Assembly (NCBI RefSeq): GCF_001761485.1
Contig: NC_090770.1
Coordinates: 1,984,001-2,048,000 of the forward strand
Length of the DNA stretch: 64,000 bases
Direction of reading: 5' to 3'
From: Yarrowia lipolytica
Lineage: Eukaryota; Ascomycota; Dipodascomycetes; Dipodascales
Shown piece after piece: positions 9,599 through 20,900 of this stretch (positions are counted from its first letter, which is position 1; each line of letters begins with the position of its first letter). Both the position numbers and the translations under genes were made by a program. Under the pieces are notes generated by a model. The model was not told the origin of the DNA. It ran no database searches and was given only the letters and a program-made list of their open reading frames with translations.

Positions 9599-12445
9599 TT
9601 AAAGATCCCATTCGCTCTTGCCCTGGGGCATAAGCGAGTTCTCAATAAGATCCACCTTGATATCGGAGCAGATGAAGCACTTTTCGGAGATGACATCATC
9701 GAGAACCTCCTCCAGCTCCTTCTTACAGGACACTCCTCGAGACTGGAGCTCGCCGATCCGCTTCTTGAGCTTGTAAGAAGCATTCTTGACCACAGCCTCC
9801 GTAAGAGCATCGGCCCGAATAGCATGCTGGCAGGGGAAGACATAGAACTTCTTGGACAGCAAAGGGTAGCCTGAAAGAACACAAGACTCGCCAGGCTCAA
9901 CAATGACATATCGTTTCTGCTGCGTGTGCTCAATTTCTGTTCGAATCTTGTCCGCAGTGGCAATTGAGTCCTTCATTTCTCGCTGGATGTTGACCAGGTT
10001 GGAGTTGTAAGACTCCAGAGAGTCACAAATAGCCTGCTTAAAGTCGTCCACAACGACAAAGTCGGGGAACAAAGGCAGAACGTCTTCAATCTTGAGCACC
10101 TGGCTCTGTTTGAGAAGAGAAACCACCTGAGATAAGGGAATCTCGTCGGACTTGTCAGACTCCTCAATCACATGTTTGACAATGGCAAACCACAAGTTCT
10201 TGCAAAGATCAGGGGTGTAAGCGGCATCAGATTCGTCCAAATCTCGAGTCTGTTCAACCACCTTGATGGCAAGCTCCAGTCTGCCATGGTCAAGAGCAAG
10301 CTTGACTGCCTCATGGTACATGTGAATGTTGCAGTAGATGTGAACACAGGACTCGAACCGCTTGCATCGAATGCAAGTACGAAGAGCAAAATCCACATCA
10401 TAGGGCAACTGAGGAAGAGTAGCACACTCGTGGAGATAATCCAAAAGCTCGGTCTCTTCAGTCTGAGGAGACATAGAAAGCAAAGAAATGAGAGTGTTGT
10501 GAATAATAGCATCACGAGATCCCTGCTTTCCCACAACATTTTTCAGGTACCGCACAGCCTGGTCACTGGCAACCTTGCCAGGTCTGACAGTCTGCGAGTA
10601 GTTCAACAGAGCAGGAACCATTTTCGTGGGGTCAATCTCCTTTCCTATCACAATCCACGTGTCAACGGTATCTCTGGGAGCATGCACCAGCAGAACCGTC
10701 GAGTATTTGTACAGCAATGCACGGTCTTCTTCAGCCTTGACCTGTCGAAGCACCTGAAGAGCCTTGGACCAGTTCTCCAGACCAACCCAGTATTGCAGAA
10801 CAAAGTTGTAATCCTGAATAGCTGCAGCGTAATATAGCAGCTCCTCCTGTCGGCCGTTGACGCTCATGATCTCAAACACGGTTCCCTTATGCAAATCGCC
10901 CTTGTATTTGGTAATAAAGTCGTGGAACTTGGTCGACAGGATTCGACGCTGCTCATCCAGAGGGGAGTCCGAGGTGGCCTCCTGATCATCCAATTTGTTG
11001 AACTGCTCCATAAACAACTCGATGATCCATGTGGACACAAGCAGGCGTTGAGTGACATTGGCCTTGGGAAAGACGGTCAACTTGTTCTGAAGGTACTTGA
11101 GCAGTGCCTCAGGCTGGTTCGCATCCAAGAACAACAATGCAGTCTGTTCCAAGGGGCGTCTTCGCGAGTTTCCATAGGTGTTGGCTGCTCCAAGATAGTC
11201 CTTCTCTTGGATTTGCTTGTCTCCCAGAATACCTAGCAGTTCATCCTGAGAAGAGGGATCAGGGTCGTTTTCAGACAACCGCATAGCCTCGTCCAGATCA
11301 CCCTGTTCGAGCACCAGCTTCCACATTCCTCGAGACTCGTCGTCCACAGTGATTTCGTAAATGTTTTCAGCTGAGAACAACCAAAAGGTGTGTTGTTTGG
11401 GGTCAACTGTGAGACCGGTAAGAGTCTCATTGCCCTGGGTAACATGCTGCTCAAACACCAGCTCATGAGAGAACCGATTGACAATATACAGCTTGGTTTC
11501 TGTAGCAATGGCCATATGAAAACTGGTCAGACACATACCCACAATAGAAGATTCCTGGATCTGGTTGAGAATGTAAATATTGGATCCTTGAAAGAAGGTC
11601 TTCCGTGACTCCAAAGTGTCATTTTCGTCCTTCTTGATTGTTCTGTGCACAATACCGACCTCTGAAAGCAGAGCAAAGGCCCAAGATGAGGACTTGGGGT
11701 CAGGAGGAGTGGCTGACAACATGGCAGCTCTTCCGTTATCGGCACCAAACTCCTGATCTACGTGTTCTTCACGCTCAAAGAACTTGGTGTAGACGGGAAT
11801 ACCGTCCTGCAGGTGGGCAGAGATCTTGCCAGAGTAATAGTAGGCATGTCCATTGGCGTTTGTCACAATGATTTTTCTGTAATTTGGGCTGGATCCGAGC
11901 TGAACAACGATTCCGGTGATGGGTGTCACCACGTGGCTATCGGCAGCTTTGAACTCGGCTACCTTGCGCACGTATCTGTCTTCCCGCTTGAAGTACTCGT
12001 CCGAGAACTCCAAGCATGTCTCGTAGACGCAGCCGTCTGCCGTTCCCAGTAGCACCTCTCCTGAGCTCAGAGAGCTTTCGATGGGGGACCATGCCACGCA
12101 TGTGATTGCCAGGTCTCTCAATCGGCCCAGAGACTTGACCTTTGTCGTTTGGTAGTTGAGCACATAATTGTCGCGGGTCTTGGTGGCGATGAGTAAGTAG
12201 GAGCCGGTGGGGTCGAGAAACAGGTTCTCAATGTCACATCCGCCGTCCTTGACGTCCACGTCATCCACGCTTTCGGGGTTGTCGAGGTCAATTCGAATGA
12301 TTCGCCCAGACTTGAGCGCCAGACAGAGAGTGTTGTTGGCCACCGCCAGAGCCACGATCGACGAGATGGCGAACTGGAACTGCACGGGCTCGACCGCAAA
12401 CTTTTCGCTTTCCACAGCTCGGTTAGGTTCCGGGGGAAAGTCCAT
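9599..12445 (-). CDS. VPS18: VPS18/PEP3, HOPS/CORVET tethering subunit with RING-like C-terminus
   Basis: A 948-residue single-exon protein. Vps18 is a core subunit of the HOPS and CORVET complexes, which tether membranes before fusion at the vacuole and endosome. The N-terminal ~350 residues read as a WD-like beta-propeller (repeated hydrophobic-GS/GT strands). A Pep3/Vps18 middle part and long alpha-solenoid with clathrin-repeat character (about residues 400-780) follow. A coiled-coil segment (about 800-850) leads into a RING-like domain: GESCVLSGYPLL, FPCQHAIRADAL, then CFICSD near the C-terminus. Length is close to yeast Pep3 (918). ATG 12443-12445 is the first in frame and begins the propeller. 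Confidence 0.93.
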   Translation of the reverse strand: MDFPPEPNRAVESEKFAVEPVQFQFAISSIVALAVANNTLCLALKSGRIIRIDLDNPESVDDVDVKDGGCDIENLFLDPTGSYLLIATKTRDNYVLNYQTTKVKSLGRLRDLAITCVAWSPIESSLSSGEVLLGTADGCVYETCLEFSDEYFKREDRYVRKVAEFKAADSHVVTPITGIVVQLGSSPNYRKIIVTNANGHAYYYSGKISAHLQDGIPVYTKFFEREEHVDQEFGADNGRAAMLSATPPDPKSSSWAFALLSEVGIVHRTIKKDENDTLESRKTFFQGSNIYILNQIQESSIVGMCLTSFHMAIATETKLYIVNRFSHELVFEQHVTQGNETLTGLTVDPKQHTFWLFSAENIYEITVDDESRGMWKLVLEQGDLDEAMRLSENDPDPSSQDELLGILGDKQIQEKDYLGAANTYGNSRRRPLEQTALLFLDANQPEALLKYLQNKLTVFPKANVTQRLLVSTWIIELFMEQFNKLDDQEATSDSPLDEQRRILSTKFHDFITKYKGDLHKGTVFEIMSVNGRQEELLYYAAAIQDYNFVLQYWVGLENWSKALQVLRQVKAEEDRALLYKYSTVLLVHAPRDTVDTWIVIGKEIDPTKMVPALLNYSQTVRPGKVASDQAVRYLKNVVGKQGSRDAIIHNTLISLLSMSPQTEETELLDYLHECATLPQLPYDVDFALRTCIRCKRFESCVHIYCNIHMYHEAVKLALDHGRLELAIKVVEQTRDLDESDAAYTPDLCKNLWFAIVKHVIEESDKSDEIPLSQVVSLLKQSQVLKIEDVLPLFPDFVVVDDFKQAICDSLESYNSNLVNIQREMKDSIATADKIRTEIEHTQQKRYVIVEPGESCVLSGYPLLSKKFYVFPCQHAIRADALTEAVVKNASYKLKKRIGELQSRGVSCKKELEEVLDDVISEKCFICSDIKVDLIENSLMPQGKSEWDL

Positions 12446-13389
12446 GCTGGTGCGATAATTACTTGTAGGGCTGGTGTTGGTGATGTGGAGCTGAGCTGTG
12501 CATGCAGATGTCCAGCGAGCTTAATGGAGGGTAGTTGGATGGAGTTCCATAGGACCTACAAAATGTGAATACAGTATTTGTATGAATGCTGGGAAGTAGA
12601 TTATCTGTAGAAACATTCATGCTGATTAAGGGAGATGTGAGAATTACTTCTCTCATGGTCAGAAAGTTGACGATTTGCTTTTCCCAGCATGTTTCGGCCT
12701 GGCGCTATATCATCCTGGATATCTGATCTCTGTACATGGCTGATTAACGTCAGTTGATAGTCACCTTAAAATGTGAACAGGGGGATAAGACAGGCCAAAA
12801 AATTACATACAGTATAATTATACAGTAGCTACTTGTACTTGTACTTGTATAATTAAATGAATGTATATGCAGAAAAAAAAAATTGTACAATATACAGAAT
12901 GTACAGTACAATACATACTTATATTATGTTATAAAAATTGTACAATTCACTTGTACAATATATGATGATACTGTATATAAATAAATAAAAAACCACCACG
13001 TAAAAACAAGACGATATAAAGACAACAATGTAGCCCAGTAATAAAAAAAGATGGTAATTTAGAAGAATGAAACACTGCTGAAAAAGAGATCAGACGAATT
13101 ATCTAATTACAAGTGAACATACCATAGCTACAATAGTCACAAACTGGAACCCTTTTTCGTTCTTCTTCGTCAACTAATATTGACAGGAACTTGTTTATCT
13201 TGTCATAATCACGGAGAGCTCTTTCTCACCAATAATTCGGTTAAACGAAGCTTGTACCCCCAACAGTCAGCCATATATCGCATTTCGTAGCACTCTTCCC
13301 TATTCTAAAAGTTTAGCCTCGCCACCACTCCTCGTGTGCTACACCAACTCTATCCCGATGAACATTTCTGCAGCACCACACATCACACT
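12446..13389. other. Divergent VPS18/SMD3 promoter region, AT-rich with TTGTACAA palindromes
   Basis: The region contains three tandem TACTTGTA copies (about 12828-12851), AATTGTACAATA at 12881-12892 and the perfect 12-bp palindrome AATTGTACAATT at 12936-12947. These sit in a strongly AT-rich block of about 12830-13060. The block could be a promoter or a replication-origin-like element, but nothing proves it. No gene is seen. Confidence 0.5.
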
Positions 13390-14223
13390 ATGGGAGCTGG
13401 CGGAATTCCATTAAAACTCCTCAGCGAGGCTCAGGTGAGTAAAGAAAAACAGAGGAGGAGTTGACATGATGCAGCAAATGGCGTATGGGCACGACTTTTG
13501 TGTCGCCACACACCCCAGAACATAACTAACACAGGGTCATGTTGTCACCGTTGAGCTCACTTCAGGACACACTTATCGGGGAAAATTGATTGAAGGTGAG
13601 TACAGAATAAGGGTATTGTGGCAACTTGAGGGATGTCAGCGGAGTCAGGACCTCGCTTCAGCTTGGTGTTGCTCGCTCGCTCAGAATCTCGCGAAGCTGG
13701 GTATCCATGTGATATTAAATTAGCACCATGTGATTGTGCCGCAGAGACCGAATTGTTCGTGGAGGTTAGACGACAGATAGGGCAAGCTGCTGAACGGAGC
13801 TTCAATGGAGCGGTTTACGCGGAAAGATGGACCATTTGTTATGTGTCGCTGCATTGATGGAGTTGAAATCGACCGTGGCTTATCAGAGGACGACCATAAG
13901 CAAGCATAAACGTTTCATTTCAACAAACGAGATCATGCGGCTCGCAGCTGTTTCTCAGAAACCTGGATATACTGCCAAACACTTTCCCCTTAGACCACCA
14001 TACTAACTCAGCGGAGGATAACATGAACGTGCAGATTCGAGACGTGACCGTCACTGCGCGAGGAGGCCGAGTGTCGCATCTCGAGCAGGTTTACATCCGA
14101 GGATCCCACGTGCGGTTCTTTTCCATCCCCGAGATGCTGAAGAACGCGCCCATGTTTCGGCCTCAGACTCTGGCTGCTGTGCGAAGCAGCAGAGGCCGGG
14201 GCGGACGGGGACGAGGAAGATGA
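13390..14223 (+). CDS. SMD3: Small nuclear ribonucleoprotein SmD3, three exons
   Basis: Exons are 13390-13434, 13535-13595 and 14012-14223, giving 105 residues. Both introns begin GTGAGT and end ACTAACACAG and ACTAACTCAG. SmD3 is one of seven Sm proteins forming the ring on U1, U2, U4 and U5 snRNAs. The spliced protein shows both Sm motifs in order: [20 protein letters not shown] (Sm1 start), [17 protein letters not shown], then Sm2 as [13 protein letters not shown]. The [11 protein letters not shown] segment is typical of SmD3, and the tail is RG-rich ([10 protein letters not shown]), a likely site of arginine methylation. The second intron (416 bp) is longer than the coding sequence. Only the third exon has a long open frame, so an intron-unaware annotation would miss the first half. 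Confidence 0.96.
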
Positions 14224-14876
14224 TGTATGTATTTGCTGGCTAGATGTAATGATGAATGTAAAATAGATATTGCGAGCACGAGCACGATAGTACGAGTACA
14301 GCACAGGTATCGGTACTGTACTGTAACTTCTGTGGGAATTTTGTCTACAGTAGCAATATTGTAGGCCAAGTAAATATGGTCATGATAGAGTAATTATCAG
14401 GCTGGAAGAAAAAACGAAGGCGAGGGGTCCGTATAATGAGGGAGTACGAGACCAAATGGGCACGTATAATACTCTTAAGGTCTTATAATTCATCCATTAC
14501 TATTTTTAAGACCTCGAATACATCTCAAATCATACAAATACATTCCCTAAATTTTCTTCACATTTCATCTCATCTGCAACTAATTAGTGGGGTTAACCCT
14601 AATGGTGTTTCTTGACTGTGTGTCAATCATTCATAGTCCCCAAATTGCTCCGAAAGCGATATGTTTTCGTTAAATAATTCACTGAAACCAAAAACCCAGG
14701 CTTCATTAAACAATTAATCATTTCATCAGTTCCTATACCTCCTTTTTCTCCGTGTCCTGTCATCTCAGCTTTTCCGGGGCTTAAGCACACGTAAATACCT
14801 CCCAACACCTTAATACGTTATCACGCATTCTGGAGTCGGCTACACGACTAACACATCACCAAACTCGCTCCCAAAA
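14224..14876. other. Intergenic spacer SMD3-SEC5
   Basis: This 653-bp tandem spacer is AT-rich, with short GAGTAC/GTACTGTA motifs just after SMD3. No gene or RNA was recognised. Confidence 0.55.
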
Positions 14877-17570
14877 ATGAACAAGGCGGCCATCTACGCC
14901 AAGTACAACATCTCCGAGGACTATCCGGAGACGTTTACGGAGAGCGAAAACTTTGATCTGTCGGTGCTGCCCGAGGCCGATCCTGCTCAAGAGACGAAAT
15001 CAGGAGCAGCATCAGCGTCCGTCAACACCTCTCGATATGTGCTGCTGAACCAGCTCGTTGGCGGCAACAAACACAGCAGACACGCCATCACCGACGACGA
15101 AGCTGATCCACTGGGATTTTCGGCCTCGGTCATGACTCAATTACGTAAAAAGGGCGTCGATTGCAGCGAGTCTCCGGCCATTGCTAACCAGTACTTTATC
15201 TCGTCACGAGACTTCAATCCCCGAGTGTTTCTGCGAGACGTGCATGCGGACGCCTCTTTCGACACCCTTGCTCAATCGTTGGACCACCTGGAGGCTTCAA
15301 TTACCGAGCAAAGCTCCGCCCTGCAAACCCTCGTGGACCGCAACTTTGACAAGTTCGTCAAGAGTAAGAGCTACCTGGACTCGGTATTCAAGCAATTCAA
15401 GTCGTCCGGGTTCACCCAGGAAAACGAGTGGGGCATGGGAGAGCTGACACAGTCGCTAGATGAAGGAAACAGCAAAGCTGCGATCCTGATGAATCCCGTC
15501 TTCAACACACGACTCAAGGAAGAACGGCTACAGGCTGCTCTGGAGATGGTGACGGCCAACAGATATCTCTTCGAGCTACCCTCGACAATCAGAGCACACA
15601 TCAAGGCTGGAGACCATGAGAATCTCATGCGAGACTACAAACGAGGCAAGGAGACCAAGAACGAACGTATGGCACAGGCAGAGCAACTGGGAGACATGAC
15701 TACCGTCCACATGACCGATAGAATGTGGAACGACGTGGAGGATATCATCGAGGAATACGAAAAGTCATGCTGGACGAAACTGGAAGCTGCTCCTGCTGGA
15801 TCTCATCTCCCCAGTATCAGTAGGCTGCTAGAGCTTCAGGTTACCACAAACCCTGTCGTGTACTGGGTCAAGCATCGAGCTGCTGTGATTCAACAGGAGA
15901 TCAATTCTACCTGCGAGAAGCTCATGCTCAGTATCACTATTGCTCGAACCGAGATTCTGGCTCTTCCAGAGAATAACACCGTGTGGGTGGAGAACATTAT
16001 TGAGGAGGTTCGAGGCCAACCCTGTGCTCCTCCAAGCACAAAGATGTGGATCACCGTGAAGAAGTTTGTGGTGGACATCAATGCTCTTTGTGCTCGAATT
16101 GAGGCTCTGTGGAAGGGAACTCGTGACTTTATTGACGGTATTGCCCAACAACAGCTGCCTCCCAGTGAACACCTAAAGTTTTCTGAAGTCGATGCGCGAA
16201 CTCTCTATGCCAGCATTGGCGGTCTGATCGACCTTGCTGCTCAGCAGATTGGTGAGTTCTTCACCCAGAAGCCCAAGGTCATGAACCACTCCAAACTAGA
16301 CGCAGCCGACGTGGAAGGTGGACCCGAGAGCTTTCAAGAGACTTGGAAACGGTTTGGATTCCTGCCTCCTCATTCTAACGCTCTTACCACCTGTAAATAC
16401 CTTCCTCAGCTTGTTCTGGACCTCGCTGTATCTTGTGGGAACATTGTCAACACCCGAATCCCTGGCCAGAACGTTGAAACCCTGCGTCACGTGCTGGACT
16501 TGGCCCGAACCCGATCTGTTGAAGCTCTTTGTGCCGTCTGGAAGGACGATACTTCCAAGTTTGAGCTGTTGGAAAATTGGAAGCCGTCCCGAAAGCAGGG
16601 TAAGGGTCACGTGACCCATGTCCCCCAAACAGTGTTTGAGTACCAGAAGCTTGTGCTTAGTGGTCTCAAGAAGGTACTTTTCCTCAACACAAACGACCAG
16701 GGCCAACGAGATGTCCAAGTGGTTCTTCCTCCTGCTCCCAAGCTTCTACAGGCTCTCCAGACATACTTCCTCTCTACCAATCTTATGATTGTGGACTCCA
16801 TCATCAAGCTGGTTTCTGGAGAAGAGAACTCCAAGCCAGATGCGCAGTTGCAACAGCTTGCCACTCGACTCAAGGGTGAGATGGACGCTACTGACTACAT
16901 TTCCGTGCAGACTTCTCCCCTGCCTGCTGACACCAAGATTCTGTGGGTTGTCAGTAACCTGGGAGAACTAAAGACCAACGTCATTCCTCCCCTGGTCAAA
17001 CAGTTCCAGAAACAGTTTAACACACAGGTCAAATTTGACTACGACGCGCTTACCCAGAGTGAACAGAAGCTCTTCAGTACCTACACAGCCCCCAAGAAGG
17101 CCGCTCTGACCGCCGTGATCAAGGAGGGTATTCAGGGCAACAAGGAGCGATGGCCCAGCAACGCCAATCCCACCGATATCTCAAACTACATTTACGAGTC
17201 TCTGCTTTTGCTGGTGGTTGTGCATGCTCAGCTCATGTCTATTTCTCCACAGTTGGTCTCTCCTGTTATTCATGCTCTTCAGCAGCATGCACTGGAGTCT
17301 CTCCTTGAGGCTATTCGAGAAGTGGAGCTGTTTGGACCAGGAGGCATGTACCAAGCCGTTGCCGACATTGAGTTCTTCCGAACCATCATGGCCTCCTACA
17401 ACACCAACAATGTACAAAACGTGGTGCAACTTATTTATCAGGCCATTCAGCAGAGTTCTGGTGACCAGAGCGCCTGGACTGGTAGACATGGACCTTGGGA
17501 GAAGGTGCAGAAGCTGGTGGGCGAGTGCGCCACAAGAACTTTTGTTTGTTTCAGTTGTTTCCGAAGCTAG
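14877..17570 (+). CDS. SEC5: Exocyst complex subunit Sec5
   Basis: An 897-residue single-exon protein. Sec5 is one of the eight exocyst subunits that tether secretory vesicles at sites of polarised growth. The conserved core starts at about residue 80 with DDEADPLGFSASVM. Next comes FNPRVFLRDVHADASFDTLA and the stretch around LVDRNFDKFVKSKSYLDSVF, the Sec5 signature that leads into a long helical-rod (CATCHR) architecture. The start ATG is the first in frame, and ATG AAC AAG fits local use. The very C-terminus (CATRTFVCFSCFRS) is Cys/Phe-rich and less typical; I cannot exclude a missed last intron there. Length is close to yeast Sec5 (971). Confidence 0.88.
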   Translation: MNKAAIYAKYNISEDYPETFTESENFDLSVLPEADPAQETKSGAASASVNTSRYVLLNQLVGGNKHSRHAITDDEADPLGFSASVMTQLRKKGVDCSESPAIANQYFISSRDFNPRVFLRDVHADASFDTLAQSLDHLEASITEQSSALQTLVDRNFDKFVKSKSYLDSVFKQFKSSGFTQENEWGMGELTQSLDEGNSKAAILMNPVFNTRLKEERLQAALEMVTANRYLFELPSTIRAHIKAGDHENLMRDYKRGKETKNERMAQAEQLGDMTTVHMTDRMWNDVEDIIEEYEKSCWTKLEAAPAGSHLPSISRLLELQVTTNPVVYWVKHRAAVIQQEINSTCEKLMLSITIARTEILALPENNTVWVENIIEEVRGQPCAPPSTKMWITVKKFVVDINALCARIEALWKGTRDFIDGIAQQQLPPSEHLKFSEVDARTLYASIGGLIDLAAQQIGEFFTQKPKVMNHSKLDAADVEGGPESFQETWKRFGFLPPHSNALTTCKYLPQLVLDLAVSCGNIVNTRIPGQNVETLRHVLDLARTRSVEALCAVWKDDTSKFELLENWKPSRKQGKGHVTHVPQTVFEYQKLVLSGLKKVLFLNTNDQGQRDVQVVLPPAPKLLQALQTYFLSTNLMIVDSIIKLVSGEENSKPDAQLQQLATRLKGEMDATDYISVQTSPLPADTKILWVVSNLGELKTNVIPPLVKQFQKQFNTQVKFDYDALTQSEQKLFSTYTAPKKAALTAVIKEGIQGNKERWPSNANPTDISNYIYESLLLLVVVHAQLMSISPQLVSPVIHALQQHALESLLEAIREVELFGPGGMYQAVADIEFFRTIMASYNTNNVQNVVQLIYQAIQQSSGDQSAWTGRHGPWEKVQKLVGECATRTFVCFSCFRS

Positions 17571-17974
17571 CACTAATTTTAGTTGATGTTTAATGACCCA
17601 TCTTTCCAACCACATACATTCACAATACTGTACGCGAATGGGCTTAAATACTCTCGGCAGCCTTGTGAAGGCATTCTCATGGTGTATTTAGTGGACATTT
17701 TGTCGATTAGAAAACTGTAGAGTCCTTGAATGTTGTAATTGCAGCGTATGTAGGGGCCAGACTGTCTGAATCACTGTATGAAAGCGATGTCTTCAATAGC
17801 CAGTTGCACTTTACAGCTATTGTTGATTCTACAGGAACACAATACCCTACCTATCACTCGTATTGCTTTCATATGAATCGCATCTTTATCATTCCGTACA
17901 CAGTTCACCTCTCTCCCTCCTAATCCTATCATAGCATATATTGATCTAAATTACTGTACTGGTGCGTCAACCTC
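17571..17974. other. Convergent spacer SEC5-GDB1
   Basis: This 404-bp spacer between two converging 3' ends has an AT-rich end near 17935-17960 and no recognisable gene. Confidence 0.55.
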
Positions 17975-20900
17975 TTAGTTTTTCTCAATGAGATTGGCGT
18001 CAAAAACAAGGTCAATCAAAGTGGAAGAAGACCATGCCTGGGTGGGAGAAGAGTCTCCACACAGCTCGCCGTCCTTCTGAGTGAGCTCGGTGAGTCCAGC
18101 CCAAGGAGACTCGTGGATCCACTTTCGGTGTTCCTCCAGACGCGAAGACAGCTGCTGGTAGACGGAGTCTCGGGCCTCCTTGCTGGGATGCTCGAACTGG
18201 GCGAGTCCGAAATGCAGGAAGGCTCGGAAAAAGTAGCCGATGTTCCACACCCATTCAGGACCCTGATGGTAGTTTCGGCCCTTGGAAGTGGCAAAGTCGT
18301 CGCTGTCCACACTGTTAAGGTAGTAGGGTCGGTAATTGAGATCGGAGGGATCAAGGGTAGCCATACCGACGGGACCTCGAATGGCCTTGTCAGCCACCGA
18401 CAAAGCGTGCAGAGCCTTGTCCACGGTGAAGAGCTCGGGGGCAACAGACATGGCAATGGCAAAGTTGGGTCGAAGCTGGTAATCTTCGTAGGGCTTGCCA
18501 GATCGGTACAGATCCTTGTAGATGCCTCGTCGGTTGACGATAGAGGAGTCCACATCGTAGTCCTTGTCCTGGGAAGCCTCCTCGGGCACCCAGTAGCAGT
18601 GCTCAAACGAGTCCTGCACCTTCTTCTCCCAGTCGACAAACTTGACCTTGTTGCCGTCCTGGTTCTCCACCTCGGTCCATTCAAACAGACCCTTCTTGTT
18701 GAGCTCGTTGACGAACCGCAGCGAAGACTTGAGCAGGCCGGCAATCTCAATGGCAGATCCATCTCGAGGAGTACCGGGGTAGCCCTTGTTGCCAGCCTTG
18801 GCACTCTCACCCATCTTATCCATCCAGGTTCCACAGTTCCACTGGTTACCTCCAAAGATGAGACCGTTGCTCCAGTCGACAGTGATCTTCTGGTTGAAAC
18901 CCTCAGACTTCATCTGCGAGTCAATGTCAGGGCCAGCATTGGCTTCTCGGAACTCAATGCCCTTGGCGTGACGGGTGAAGATTTCGTAGATGACTTCTCG
19001 GATGGTGGAAGTGGTCTGGAAGGCCTCCGGAGAGTCGACAGGCACGTACTTGTCGTCCAGGGGGAATCGTCGGGTGATTTTCTCGTCCAGAATCTTCTCT
19101 CCGTCAGGGGCAAACTTGACGTAGTCCTGGATGGCCTCCAAGAAGAACCATGTGGCATCTCGGGCATTGTATCTAGGGTTTCTGCCAGAGTCAAGTAGGT
19201 TGGGGATCAGACCATGTTTGAGAGTTTTGGCAAAACCGAGGATGTGCGACTTCACAATGTCGAATCGACCAGTGCACAGAGCAAGACCTCGAATGGAGAT
19301 GAACACATCTCGGCCCCAACATCGCATGTAGTCCACGGAAAAGTGGGGCAGACCGGCAGCCAGGGAAGCAACGACCTTGTCAGGGAAGACAGAGGCAGAA
19401 GGGATCTTTCCAATCATCTGGATGGACGTCAGAGCAAGGTTCTGCACAAAAATGGTCGAGTCGCTGATAGAAGAGTCCAGCAGAGAGAGCGCCTTGTTTC
19501 GCAGAGCAGCATAGGCAGTGTAGATGATAAGGGCAAAGTATCGGGGATGCAGGAAGTTGGGAAGAGAAGAGATTCGGTCGAACCGGCTCTTGAGCCACTT
19601 CTTGAAGGTGGCGACGTCAGGGTACTCCTCTTCGTACTTGCCCAGACGGTCTACGGTGTAGCCCATGGCCCAGTTGCCCTGTCGAAGGTGCTCGCACAGA
19701 GGATGACCAAGGTTGTTATCTGCCACAATTGAAATAAGAGGGGACACCCAACCCTGGATGCCGGCATAGGTGAGCTTTCCGTAGCCAGGAACCTCGTAGA
19801 CGCCGTCCTTTCCGCCAGAGAAATCTCGCTCCTCGGACTCGGCTCGGTAAAGAACCACGTTGAGGTCTAGCAAGTCAAAGTTGGACACGGCCTCGTCGGC
19901 GCCAGTTCGCACAAACTCGTCCATCTCCTTGTCCACCTCCACGTAGTTTGTCTTAAAGAGCGCAATGGAGCCCGCGGGGAAGTCAGGAAGAGTGATAGTG
20001 GTAGTGCCGTTCTCAAACTTGATATCGGCGTCTCCAAGCTCCTCGACCTTGGTGGGGATACCAAAGATCTCCTTGTCGGACTTTTCGGCGTCTCCAGTCT
20101 TGACGAGCTTCACAGCGAGTACCTGCTCGGCCTTGGAACCAGACAGAGTAATGGGAGCAATAGTCTGCTCGGGGGTGTGCTCCTCAAACTTGGTTCGAGC
20201 AACCAGGAAGTATCCATGACCGTCAATAGGGGACAGTCGGTGCACAGTAATAAATTGGCCTTCGTGGTGAATGAAGGTCTCCTCGGCATGCTTTCGGCCA
20301 AGCTCCTCGTGAACAGCGTACAGCTGAGCCTTGATCTTCGAAATGCCGCCATCAAAGTTGTATGCACGATCCTCGCCCACAACATCAAGCAGCTTGGGGT
20401 ACACCTGATCGTAGCCCATGTTGGAGCCCACGGAACAGGCACACATGGCAACCAAAGCGGCGTTGGGCAGAGTGTCCTCCACAGTTCGTTTCTGGGCAGG
20501 GGGGTTGTTGTCGTGAGTGCAGTCCATGAACAGAGCATCGACGTTGCTCTTTCGAACCAAGTTGATGTCCAGACGATCACCAGCAACATCAACTCTTTCA
20601 ACACCATCCTGAGTACAATGAGCCAGAGACTGCTCAAAGAAGGAGCCAATGGGTCTACCGCCGTGTTTGTGAACAAGAGTGGACAGCTGGGCAACGTTGT
20701 CCGCCTGCATAGCCTCTCGAATCAGAGCAGTGATACCGAGACGCTCAACGAAGATTCGATCTTCTTCCTCGGAGCCAGTAAACAGCTCGGCAACAACGAA
20801 GAGGTTAGGTCGCACCTTTCGAGCCTTGTCAAGCAGATACTGGCCGACAGGAAGAGGAGTGGAGTGACAGTTGTCGACTCGAACACCATGGAAGTACTTG

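Noticed and set aside
13633-13857. 74-codon plus-strand frame in the SmD3 intron
   Set aside because: It lies wholly within a well-defined intron and has no domain or codon preference.
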